Assembly (NCBI GenBank): GCA_012800515.1
Contig: JAAZJE010000016.1
Span: 1 to 26,036 of the forward strand
Direction of reading: 5' to 3'
Source: Clostridiaceae bacterium
Lineage (GTDB): Bacteria; Bacillota; Clostridia; Saccharofermentanales; Fastidiosipilaceae
DNA length: 26,036 nt
Shown here: positions 1 through 7,850 of the stretch, one piece after another
Layout: each line of letters begins with the position of its first letter
Numbering within the stretch: the stretch's first letter is position 1
Notes under the pieces: generated by a model
What the model saw: the letters and a program-made list of their open reading frames with translations, nothing else
What the model was told of the DNA's origin: nothing
The model's database searches: none
Made by a program: the position numbers and the translations under genes

Positions 1-290
1 CCATGGGTTTAGGTCGCCGGTTTGATCCCGGGAAAGTACGGGAGGGAGATTTGTCGGAAACACATAATGACCCTCTGGCTCGGGTTATGCGTCGCTACCT
101 GCGTCGTTCAGGCATCATTCATCTTCCTGTGGTCTATTCAACGGAGGAGCCAGTCGTATTCACGCAACCTGTAAGCGACAATGTTCTGGGCAGCTTTTGC
201 AGCGTAACCGGAACCGGAGGGCTTTTCCTGGCGGCGCGGGTCATTCGAGATTTGGTTGATCCGGATAAAGACGGGCGAGAGAAGAAATAG
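1..290 (+). CDS. tcdA: tRNA threonylcarbamoyladenosine dehydratase, C-terminal part (5' end outside window)
   Basis: The reading frame is open from the left edge and ends with TAG at 288-290, so this is the 3' end of a longer gene and the first visible Met is probably internal. The visible ~95 residues fit the C-terminal part of the TcdA/CsdL (YgdL) branch of the ThiF/E1-like family. Matching features are a 'MG-GRRFDP' segment, then 'DPLARVMRRYLRR', then 'VVYSTEEPV', and a final Gly-rich stretch before 'AARVIRDLV'. In the family, this enzyme uses ATP to cyclise N6-threonylcarbamoyladenosine (t6A) to ct6A in tRNAs that read ANN codons. The adenylation domain lies outside the window and cannot be checked. 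The family call rests on motif similarity recalled from Bacillota homologues. A more general ThiF-family protein is the alternative. Confidence 0.72.
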   Translation, partial: MGLGRRFDPGKVREGDLSETHNDPLARVMRRYLRRSGIIHLPVVYSTEEPVVFTQPVSDNVLGSFCSVTGTGGLFLAARVIRDLVDPDKDGREKK

Positions 291-299
291 TGCTATAAT
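291..299 (+). promoter_or_regulatory. Extended -10 promoter for the phosphoglucomutase gene
   Basis: TGC followed by a perfect TATAAT (294-299) forms an extended -10 element right after the tcdA stop codon and 32 bp before the next start. No good -35 hexamer is visible 16-18 bp upstream, as expected for extended -10 promoters. The same decamer, TGCTATAATG, recurs upstream of rnfC at 24590-24599. Confidence 0.6.
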
Positions 300-331
300 G
301 AACCGTATAGACAACAAATGAGAGGTGCTGT

Positions 332-2152
332 ATGTCCGCTAAAAAAGAGGCTATACGCCAGTTCGATATCTGGCGTACCGATCCTTATTTTGATGAAGCA
401 ACCCGAGAAGAATTGAATGCGTTGGTTGACCGACCGGAGGAGATCCTATCCCGATTCGGCAACCGGCTGAGCTTCGGTACGGCCGGTCTGCGCGGGGTAA
501 TGGCAGCCGGTCTGAATCGTATGAATAGGTACACGGTTATATTGGCTTCTGCCGCCGTCGGTGAATGGCTACTTTCGACGCCCCTACCGGCGGGCCGGGA
601 TCGCCACAGTGCCGTGATCGCCTATGATTCGCGGCTCAATTCGCTACTCTTCGCCTGCGCCGCCGCCGCCGTTCTGGCCAATAAGGGTATTGAGGTTTTG
701 CTCTACGACCAAATACGTCCCGTTCCGATGTTGTCGTTTTCCGTGCGCTATTTTTCGGCAGGAACCGGAATTATGGTGACCGCCAGCCACAATCCTTCGA
801 TCTGGAACGGCTATAAGGTCTACGGCTCGGACGGCGCTCAGTTGCCTCCGGAGGCTGCCGGAGAAGTTCTGGCTTATATGAATCAGATCGACGATGTGCG
901 CACGGTTGATCCGGGCAATTTTGAGGAGTTGAAAGAGCGCGGCATGATTCGCACGCCGGATTCTCTCGTTGATGAGGCTTACTATGAAATGCTCGAGGGA
1001 CTGTGCCTGAATCCGGACGCGGTTCGGGCGCAGAAGGATATGAAGATCGTTTTTACGCCTCTGCACGGAACCGGGACCGTGCCGGTCCAGACAATTCTGG
1101 GGCGTATCGGTTTTACCAATATTCTTACGGTACCGGAACAGGCCGAGCCGGACGGATCTTTCCCGACGGTCGCTTCGCCGAACCCGGAGGACAGGGCGGC
1201 GCTGGCATTGGGATTGGACTTGGCGAAACGTGAGGAGGCCGAACTCCTTCTGGCCACGGATCCCGACAGCGATCGTCTCGGCGCCGCTTTCCGTACTCCT
1301 GCCGGGGAATATGAGGTTTTGAACGGTAACCAGATCGGCATTATGCTCTTGTACTATATTCTCTCATCGCTGGAAGAGCAGAAGCGTTTGCCGCAGCCGT
1401 CTTTTGTGGTAAGCACTATTGTTTCCACCCGTTTGGCGAGGATGATTTGCCGGAGTTACGGCGTTGATTATATGGATGTTTTGACCGGCTTTCGCTATAT
1501 CGGCGAACAGATGGAATTCCTTGACTCCACCGGGAAGAGCAGCTTCCTTTTCGGTTTTGAAGAGAGCTTCGGCTATTTATCCGGAACGGCTGTGCGCGAT
1601 AAAGATGCGGTCAATGCGGCGATGCTCTTTGCGGAGCTGGCGGCGGTTTGCAGACAACGGAACATCACGCTCAATCAATATTTGACCAATATCTACGAGA
1701 AATATTGTTATGCCGCGGAACTGACGTTGTCCTACTCGCTGAGCGGTACCGACGGTATGAGGAAGATTTCCCGGACTATGGAGGCCTTGCGGACGGCCGC
1801 ACCCGAGGGCTGGCCGACGATTGATCGAGACCGCGGGCGGGAATCCGTCTCAGCAGGTCAAACGGCACTCCCGGAACTGACCGCCGTTGCGGACTATATG
1901 ACCGGGCAGCGCTATGACTTTGCCGCCGGCGTGACGGATGAACTCTCTTTACCGAAATCCAATGTTCTTTACTATGAGTTGGCGGGCGAAGGTGTGGCGG
2001 CGAACAACTGGCTCTGTGTGAGACCCTCGGGAACCGAGCCGAAGCTAAAGCTGTATATCGGTGCATATGCCCGGACCGCTGCGGCCGCCGAAACCGAACT
2101 CACGGCCATGCGAGTCACCGTCGAGTCTTTGATGGAGGATCTGATCGTCTAG
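332..2152 (+). CDS. pgcA: Phosphoglucomutase/phosphomannomutase (alpha-D-phosphohexomutase)
   Basis: A 606-residue cytoplasmic enzyme expected to interconvert glucose 1-phosphate and glucose 6-phosphate (possibly also mannose phosphates), linking glycolysis to sugar-nucleotide and envelope synthesis. The N-terminal region has 'FGTAGLRGVM', the usual opening motif of the PGM2-like branch. The active-site loop 'TASHNPSIWNGYKVYG' places the phosphoserine at about Ser152. The metal-binding loop 'DPDSDRLG' covers residues 310-317. The sugar-binding 'GFEESFGY' segment and the C-terminal phosphate-binding 'RPSGTEPKLKLY' are present, so all four catalytic regions are intact. The length is slightly above the ~580 residues usual for this branch. 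The ATG is preceded by GAGAGGTG as ribosome-binding site, and an extended -10 promoter lies just upstream. dnaE begins 15 bp after the stop. Substrate preference cannot be read from the sequence. Confidence 0.93.
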   Translation: MSAKKEAIRQFDIWRTDPYFDEATREELNALVDRPEEILSRFGNRLSFGTAGLRGVMAAGLNRMNRYTVILASAAVGEWLLSTPLPAGRDRHSAVIAYDSRLNSLLFACAAAAVLANKGIEVLLYDQIRPVPMLSFSVRYFSAGTGIMVTASHNPSIWNGYKVYGSDGAQLPPEAAGEVLAYMNQIDDVRTVDPGNFEELKERGMIRTPDSLVDEAYYEMLEGLCLNPDAVRAQKDMKIVFTPLHGTGTVPVQTILGRIGFTNILTVPEQAEPDGSFPTVASPNPEDRAALALGLDLAKREEAELLLATDPDSDRLGAAFRTPAGEYEVLNGNQIGIMLLYYILSSLEEQKRLPQPSFVVSTIVSTRLARMICRSYGVDYMDVLTGFRYIGEQMEFLDSTGKSSFLFGFEESFGYLSGTAVRDKDAVNAAMLFAELAAVCRQRNITLNQYLTNIYEKYCYAAELTLSYSLSGTDGMRKISRTMEALRTAAPEGWPTIDRDRGRESVSAGQTALPELTAVADYMTGQRYDFAAGVTDELSLPKSNVLYYELAGEGVAANNWLCVRPSGTEPKLKLYIGAYARTAAAAETELTAMRVTVESLMEDLIV

Positions 2153-2167
2153 ACTACCTTGTAAATC

Positions 2168-5100
2168 ATGGAATTTGTACATTTACATCTGCATACCGAA
2201 TACAGTCTGCTGGACGGCGCGATTCGCCTGAAGTATCTGCCCGGCAAGCTAAAAAGCCTGGGCATGAATGCCTGTGCGATTACCGACCACGGAAGTATGT
2301 ACGGTTGTCTGCAGTTCTATGAGATTTGTCGTGCCAACGGTATCAAGCCGATAATCGGCTGTGAGGTATATATCGCTCCTCACGGCCATCGCAATAAAAA
2401 CCGACCTCAGGATCGCGATCGGGCTCATTTGATACTGTTGGCCGAAAACAATACCGGCCTGCGCAATTTGAACCGCCTGGTGTCGATTGCTCACATAGAC
2501 GGCTTTTATTACAAACCGCGGATCGATCGGGAATTGCTGGCGCAACACAGTGAAGGACTGATCGGACTCTCCGCTTGCCTGTCGGGAGAGATTCCTCAGG
2601 CAATTAAGGAAGGCAATCACAAACTGGCTCGGGAGTTAGCGGCGGAGTATCGGAGGATTTTTATTCCCGGCTCATTTTTTCTGGAGTTGCAGGACAACCG
2701 GATTTTGGAGCAGAAACTGGTCAACAGTGAATTGATCAAAATCGCCAGGGAGTTGGACATCCCCCTGGTTGCCACTAATGATGCCCATTACCTGGAGCGT
2801 GAAGATGCCCACGCCCATGATATTCTTCTTTGTATGCAGACCGGTCGCAGTCTCAACGATCCGGAGCGGATGCGCATGCCCACCGATGAGTTTTATCTGA
2901 AATCGCCCGAAGAGATGACCGCATCCTTTGCCCATGTCCCCGAAGCAATTTACAATACGGTTCGCATCGCCGAACGCTGTACGGCCGAGTTCGACTTTAC
3001 CCATATGCACTTGCCGAGCTTTGCGCCGCCGGACGGATTCCCCGATGCCGCCGCATATTTGCGTCACTTGAGTATGGCGGGCTTAAATGAGCGTCTGGCG
3101 ATTAACGCCGCCAAGAACGAGATTCCCGCAGCTTCACGCGAAGAATATGTGGAACGGCTGAATTCCGAACTGGACGTGATTATTTCGATGGGGTATACGG
3201 ATTATTATCTTACGGTATGGGATTATATCCGCTATGCCAAAGAGAACGGCATCATTGTCGGTCCGGGACGCGGCTCCGGTTGCGGGTCGCTGGTCGCCTG
3301 GAGTCTGGGGATTACAAATATTGACTCTGTACGTTACCAGCTCTTCTTTGAACGCTTTTTGAATCCGGAACGGGTCAGCATGCCGGATTTTGACGTCGAC
3401 TTCTGCTATGAGCGGCGCCAGGAAGTCATCGATTATGTGACCGAGCATTACGGCCAGGATAAGGTCTCGCAGGTGATCACTTTCGGTACCCTGGCGGCAC
3501 GCGCCTGTGTGCGTGACGTGGCCAGAGCAATGGATCTGAGTCCGTCCGAGGTCAATGCGATTTCGGCGCTGATTCCGCAGCGCCTGAATATCACGTTGGA
3601 GCAGGCGGAAAAGGAGAGCAAAGAACTGGCTCAGGCCATCCGGCAGGATCCGAAGATTCGCGAGATTTTCGAGACCGCTAAATTACTTGAGGGGATGCCG
3701 CGCCATGCCTCAACCCATGCGGCCGGAGTGATTATCTGCGCGGAGCCGATAATGGACATCGCTCCTATTGCCAGAAACGACGAGTCTCTGGTTGTTCAGT
3801 ATACCAAGGACTATATTGAAGATCTCGGTCTGCTGAAGTTTGATATTTTGGGTTTACGCACACTAACTGTTTTGCAGGATGCGGCCGATATGATTAAGCA
3901 GAATTACGGTGTGGAAGTCGATTACGACAACATGCCGATGGATGATCCGGAAGTTTTCCAATTGATAAGTTCCGGCGACACTGCCGGTGTCTTTCAGCTG
4001 GAGAGCGGCGGTATGACCTCATTTATGCGCGAGCTGAAGCCGTCTTCACTGGAAGATATAATCGCCGGAATTGCTCTATATCGCCCCGGTCCCATGGAAC
4101 AGATACCGAACTACGTTGCGGGACGACATGATCCGAGTAAAATCAAATATGATTTGCCGATTTTGAAACCGATTTTGGAAGTTACTTACGGCTGTATCGT
4201 TTACCAAGAGCAGGTTATGCAGATGGTCAGAGATCTGGCCGGATTTTCCCTGGGTCAGTCCGATATCGTTCGCCGTGCCATGTCGAAAAAAACACCCGAG
4301 GTTTTGCAACGCTATGAGGAGATTTTTCTTTTCGGCGGCGAAGATGAGAGCGGCAACCCGGTTCCCGGATGTATCAGCCGCGGAATCGGCGAGGCGGTAG
4401 GGCGAAAAATTTACAATGAAATACAGGCCTTTGCCGGCTATGCCTTTAACAAGAGCCACGCGACCGGCTATGCGGTGGTTACCTATCAAACGGCTTGGCT
4501 AAAGTGTTATTATCGCACCGAATTCATGGCTGCTCTGCTCAACAGCTTTTTGGGAGATTTGGGTCAGGCGGCCTGGTATATACAGGAGGCTAAAAAGAGC
4601 GATATTGCGATTCTGCCCGTCGATATCAATCAATCACAGGTTAAGTTCAGCACCGAGAATAATGCGATTCGCTTTGCTCTGGGGGCGGTGAAGAATGTCG
4701 GCAATGCGGCTCTGCAGATTGTCGTTGCGGAACGGGAGGAAAACGGTCCTTTTGTGAATTTCGCCGATTTCCTCCGGCGTTGTGCCAAGATCAATGCTCT
4801 GAATCGGCGGATGATTGAGAGCTTGGTCTATGCGGGCGCATTTGATTCCTTCGGACGTCCGCGGACACAGTTACTGGAAGTTCTGCCGGATTATATGGAA
4901 ATGCTGCAGAGGTATTACCGCAATCGCCCCGAGAATCAGATCAGTATTTTTGACCTCGGCATAGAATCCTTTGACAAAGTCGAGTCATTCGATGATCCGG
5001 ACTATCCGGATATCGGAGAAATGCCGCTTTTGGAGAAGCTGGCCCGCGAGCAGGAGATGCTCGGCGTTTATGTTACGGGACATCCGCTCGATGACTATCG

Positions 5101-5920
5101 CGGAAGTCTCGCTCTGTGGGCGGAGGCGGACAGCCTGGTGTTTAAGCAATCATCCCAAGAGGAATCCTTGAGCGGCGGACCGGCGGAATTCGAATCGGGT
5201 GAGGCGGAGTTTTTCACTCCACGGCGGGAACGCGCCAAGTCCCGGAACGGAGAGACGGTTAAGGTCGGCGGCCTGGTGATTGATCGGGATGACAGGCAGA
5301 CACGCAAAGGCAGTCCGATGTCTATTCTTCGAATTGAGGATCAGCTGGGAACTTTCGATGTACTCGTTTTTGAGCGCGGCCTGGATCGCTTCGGGGATTT
5401 GCTCAAACGCGGCGCAGTTGTCGGTCTGCGCGGCAAGATCAGCTTCCGCAATGTGGAAGAGGACGGCGTATTGATACTTGACGAAGCGGTGCTTTTACAT
5501 CCCGATTGCGAATTGAACGGGCGAGATCGGACCAGAGCGCGACGAAAATTGGCGACGAACGGATATTCTGAACCCGACGCCGCCGCAATGCCGGTACCTC
5601 AATTCTCGGAATCCCGGCAGGAGGAGGACGGAAAGGGATTTGACGATTTCCCAAAGAGTGGTATGTCCGCAAACAGTGGCAACGGGGAAAACGAATCCCT
5701 CCGGACTGTGGTAATTCGCCATGCCGGAGAGTATGAGGACATTCCTTGGGAACGTATTAAAGCTGCCTGTCGCTATTTCAGCGGTAATAATCGTATTTTT
5801 GTATACCTCGAGTCGGAAGGGCGCCTGGAGCCCTTGCCGCAGAGTTGTGCGGTTGCCGCCGAGGAATGCCTGGATCGTCTGTCCGCGATCTGGGGAAGAG
5901 ATAATGTGGCGTTGCTGTAA
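2168..5920 (+). CDS. dnaE: DNA polymerase III alpha subunit, DnaE type
   Basis: A 1250-residue replicative or lesion-bypass DNA polymerase. The N-terminal PHP domain opens with 'FVHLHLHTEYSLLDGA' (His5, His7, His9) and continues with Asp40-His41 and Glu66. These are metal-ligand-type residues, so the domain may keep metal binding. The polymerase core has 'GPGRGSGCGSLVAW', the catalytic pair in 'PDFDVDF' (Asp409, Asp411) and a third acidic residue in 'LLKFDILGL' (Asp559). 'ALYRPGPM' and 'FNKSHATGYAVVTYQTAWLK' mark the fingers and helix-hairpin-helix side. An OB fold lies near residues 1035-1115. Two low-complexity charged segments (about 985-1030 and 1118-1178) flank it. The start matches the family's usual N-terminus, but no Shine-Dalgarno sequence precedes it and the gap from the phosphoglucomutase stop is only 15 bp, so translational coupling or leaderless-like initiation is possible. 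Confidence 0.97.
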   Translation: MEFVHLHLHTEYSLLDGAIRLKYLPGKLKSLGMNACAITDHGSMYGCLQFYEICRANGIKPIIGCEVYIAPHGHRNKNRPQDRDRAHLILLAENNTGLRNLNRLVSIAHIDGFYYKPRIDRELLAQHSEGLIGLSACLSGEIPQAIKEGNHKLARELAAEYRRIFIPGSFFLELQDNRILEQKLVNSELIKIARELDIPLVATNDAHYLEREDAHAHDILLCMQTGRSLNDPERMRMPTDEFYLKSPEEMTASFAHVPEAIYNTVRIAERCTAEFDFTHMHLPSFAPPDGFPDAAAYLRHLSMAGLNERLAINAAKNEIPAASREEYVERLNSELDVIISMGYTDYYLTVWDYIRYAKENGIIVGPGRGSGCGSLVAWSLGITNIDSVRYQLFFERFLNPERVSMPDFDVDFCYERRQEVIDYVTEHYGQDKVSQVITFGTLAARACVRDVARAMDLSPSEVNAISALIPQRLNITLEQAEKESKELAQAIRQDPKIREIFETAKLLEGMPRHASTHAAGVIICAEPIMDIAPIARNDESLVVQYTKDYIEDLGLLKFDILGLRTLTVLQDAADMIKQNYGVEVDYDNMPMDDPEVFQLISSGDTAGVFQLESGGMTSFMRELKPSSLEDIIAGIALYRPGPMEQIPNYVAGRHDPSKIKYDLPILKPILEVTYGCIVYQEQVMQMVRDLAGFSLGQSDIVRRAMSKKTPEVLQRYEEIFLFGGEDESGNPVPGCISRGIGEAVGRKIYNEIQAFAGYAFNKSHATGYAVVTYQTAWLKCYYRTEFMAALLNSFLGDLGQAAWYIQEAKKSDIAILPVDINQSQVKFSTENNAIRFALGAVKNVGNAALQIVVAEREENGPFVNFADFLRRCAKINALNRRMIESLVYAGAFDSFGRPRTQLLEVLPDYMEMLQRYYRNRPENQISIFDLGIESFDKVESFDDPDYPDIGEMPLLEKLAREQEMLGVYVTGHPLDDYRGSLALWAEADSLVFKQSSQEESLSGGPAEFESGEAEFFTPRRERAKSRNGETVKVGGLVIDRDDRQTRKGSPMSILRIEDQLGTFDVLVFERGLDRFGDLLKRGAVVGLRGKISFRNVEEDGVLILDEAVLLHPDCELNGRDRTRARRKLATNGYSEPDAAAMPVPQFSESRQEEDGKGFDDFPKSGMSANSGNGENESLRTVVIRHAGEYEDIPWERIKAACRYFSGNNRIFVYLESEGRLEPLPQSCAVAAEECLDRLSAIWGRDNVALL

Positions 5921-5966
5921 TTTTATTCCCGGTCGCTTTGAACGGCGAACAACGCCTTAAACTCTC

Positions 5967-5987
5967 TGCCGTTGCCGAAACGGGGCA
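5967..5987. repeat. Dyad symmetry over the pfkA -35 region
   Basis: TGCCGTT at 5967-5973 and AACGG-G-GCA at 5979-5987 form an inverted repeat with one unpaired G. It covers the proposed -35 hexamer of the pfkA promoter. It could be a repressor site, but no regulator is known from the window and the match is imperfect. Confidence 0.35.
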
Positions 5988-6001
5988 AATTGCGCTATCA
6001 T
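5972..6001 (+). promoter_or_regulatory. Sigma-A-type promoter for pfkA
   Basis: TTGCCG (5972-5977), an 18-bp spacer and TATCAT (5996-6001) lie in the 120-bp gap between dnaE and pfkA, about 40 bp before the pfkA start. The match to the TTGACA/TATAAT consensus is moderate. The rest of the gap shows no U-tract terminator for dnaE. Confidence 0.5.
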
Positions 6002-6040
6002 TGAGAAAGCATTTTGACGTAAGTAAGGAGACGTTGATAT

Positions 6041-7087
6041 ATGAACCCACAGATCACTTCGACTCAAACCGGGGCAAGCGAAGCCGCTTCTCCGACCTAT
6101 CCTGTCGGCTCTGATAAGGTGCAGGTGCGCAATATCGGAGTTTTGACCAGCGGCGGTGATGCTCCCGGAATGAACGCGGCCATTCGTGCCGTTGTTCGAA
6201 GTGCCTTGAATTACGGATTGAATGTCTACGGTATTTATCGCGGCTACCACGGTTTGTGGCGCGGCGACATTCAACCTCTGAACGGTCGCTCGGTATCGGA
6301 GCGGTTGCAGCGCGGCGGAACCTTCCTGATGACCGCCCGTTCGGAGACATTCAAAACCCCCGAGGGTGTTGCCAAAGGAATTGCCATGGCCAAGGTTTTT
6401 AATCTTGATGCCTTAGTGATAATCGGTGGTGACGGTTCAATCCGCGGCGCTCGGGATCTTGCTCTGATGGGAATGCCGGTGGTCTGCATTCCCGGAACAA
6501 TTGATAATGATGTGGCCTGCACGGACTATACAATCGGCTATGATACGGCGATGAATACGGCTATGGAAGCAATCGACAAACTCCGTGATACGGCTTCCAG
6601 TCACGAGCGTTGCAGCGTGATAGAGGTCATGGGCCGCGAGGCGGGATATATTGCTCTGAATGTGGGAATCTCCTGCGGTGCCGAGGTTGTACTGATTCCC
6701 GAACAGCCGCATGACTTTAATCGCGACGTGATTAAGCGCCTCCTTGAGTGTCGCAATCGCGGCAAAACTCACTACATAGTCGTTACTGCCGAAGGTGCGG
6801 GCTCGGCGGTCGACATCGCTTATCGAATTGAAGAGAAGACCGGGATATCGGCTCGCGCAACTATTTTAGGTCATCTTCAGCGCGGCGGCAGCCCCAGCGC
6901 CAGAGATCGGCAGATGGCGAGCATCATGGGTGTTCGGGCTGTGGAGATCCTCCGTTCGGGGCAATTGAACCGCATCGTTGCTTATAAGAACGGTGATGTA
7001 ACTGATGTGGATCTGCTGGAAGGCCTGAAAATGACCAAGACAATTTCAATGGATGCAATTAGGGACTCATTGATAATTGCCCTGTAG
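6041..7087 (+). CDS. pfkA: ATP-dependent 6-phosphofructokinase
   Basis: A 348-residue glycolytic kinase that phosphorylates fructose 6-phosphate. The ATP loop 'GGDAPGMNAAIRAVVR', the 'GGDGSIRGA' motif and the catalytic 'PGTIDNDV' are all present. Gly after 'GGD' and Gly (not Lys) in 'PGTIDND' are the residues expected for the ATP-using rather than the pyrophosphate-using subfamily. 'EVMGREAGYIAL' and 'LGHLQRGGSPSARDR' complete the sugar-phosphate and allosteric/interface regions. The protein is about 28 residues longer than the usual ~320, owing to a polar N-terminal extension before 'VRNIGVLTSGG'. AAGGAG about 10 nt before the ATG supports this start, although GTG codons just ahead of the conserved region are an alternative. 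It lies directly downstream of dnaE, as in many Bacillota, and has its own promoter. pgsA starts 13 bp after the stop. Confidence 0.95.
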   Translation: MNPQITSTQTGASEAASPTYPVGSDKVQVRNIGVLTSGGDAPGMNAAIRAVVRSALNYGLNVYGIYRGYHGLWRGDIQPLNGRSVSERLQRGGTFLMTARSETFKTPEGVAKGIAMAKVFNLDALVIIGGDGSIRGARDLALMGMPVVCIPGTIDNDVACTDYTIGYDTAMNTAMEAIDKLRDTASSHERCSVIEVMGREAGYIALNVGISCGAEVVLIPEQPHDFNRDVIKRLLECRNRGKTHYIVVTAEGAGSAVDIAYRIEEKTGISARATILGHLQRGGSPSARDRQMASIMGVRAVEILRSGQLNRIVAYKNGDVTDVDLLEGLKMTKTISMDAIRDSLIIAL

Positions 7088-7100
7088 AGCGGATCAAATC

Positions 7101-7850
7101 ATGGCAGAGAGCGAACGTCCGAAATTTGAGTTTTTTCCCTGGCTGAAAGAACAGGTAACCATACCGAATTTTCTGACTCTGTTGCGCCTGCTTGCGACTC
7201 CTTTCATGTGCAAATATATTATCGAGGATCGCCAACCCGCGTTAACGGCGGTGATCTTCGCCGCCATTTGGCTGACCGACCTGCTTGATGGCTGGATAGC
7301 CCGCCACTTCAACCAGATAACGGATGTGGGAAAGGTCTTTGATCCTCTGGTCGATAAACTCTTTCAAATTTCTATCGCTGTTTCCCTGTTTGCGGTTGGG
7401 CGTATACCATTATGGGTTCTGATTATCCTTGCTGTCCGCGAGATGTTTATGATCGTTGCCGGCTCAATTTTGTGGTTCAAGCAAATTGTAATCAGTTCTA
7501 ATGTGCTCGGCAAACTCACTACTCTTTATTTGGTCGGGGTCTTTTTCGCCCTTGTTCTGTGGCCGCGGGAGAAATTGAACTGTACCCCTTGGCTTTTTCT
7601 ACCCTGGCTATTGTTGTCGGCGGCCTCTTTTGTGAGCTATGGGCTGAGCCTGCTCCGGGCGAAACGGAACTTCCAGCCCTCCGATGTTGAGGCTAACGGC
7701 AGTAAGCATAAAAACGATTTGACCGCAGAGGAGGAGAAGCACATCTCCGGTCTGGACAATCTCTCCGCCAAATTCCGCGAAGCCGTAGGAATAAGGAATT
7801 CCCGGTCAGCCGCTTCTCCTGACAGAGAAGATGATTCCGTAAGAGAATGA
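7101..7850 (+). CDS. pgsA: CDP-diacylglycerol--glycerol-3-phosphate 3-phosphatidyltransferase
   Basis: A membrane enzyme that makes phosphatidylglycerol phosphate, the committed step to phosphatidylglycerol and cardiolipin. The CDP-alcohol phosphotransferase signature DGx2ARx8Gx3Dx3D is complete (Asp63, Gly64, Ala67, Arg68, Gly77, Asp81, Asp85). N-terminal 'IPNFLTLLRLLATP' is the usual PgsA opening, and several hydrophobic helices follow through about residue 190. The last ~60 residues are hydrophilic and charged and extend past the usual ~180-200-residue core. I chose the ATG at 7101 (249 residues). A TTG at 7077 in the same frame would overlap pfkA and adds residues not expected in the family. 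The stop overlaps the mutS2 start in an ATGA, so the two are probably coupled. Confidence 0.9.
   Translation: MAESERPKFEFFPWLKEQVTIPNFLTLLRLLATPFMCKYIIEDRQPALTAVIFAAIWLTDLLDGWIARHFNQITDVGKVFDPLVDKLFQISIAVSLFAVGRIPLWVLIILAVREMFMIVAGSILWFKQIVISSNVLGKLTTLYLVGVFFALVLWPREKLNCTPWLFLPWLLLSAASFVSYGLSLLRAKRNFQPSDVEANGSKHKNDLTAEEEKHISGLDNLSAKFREAVGIRNSRSAASPDREDDSVRE

Noticed and set aside
5921..5960. GGCG/CGCC hairpin after dnaE as a terminator
   Set aside because: The stem is only 4 bp and no U-tract follows.
7077..7100. Upstream TTG start for pgsA
   Set aside because: It would overlap pfkA and add residues absent from the family; the ATG at 7101 gives the usual N-terminus.
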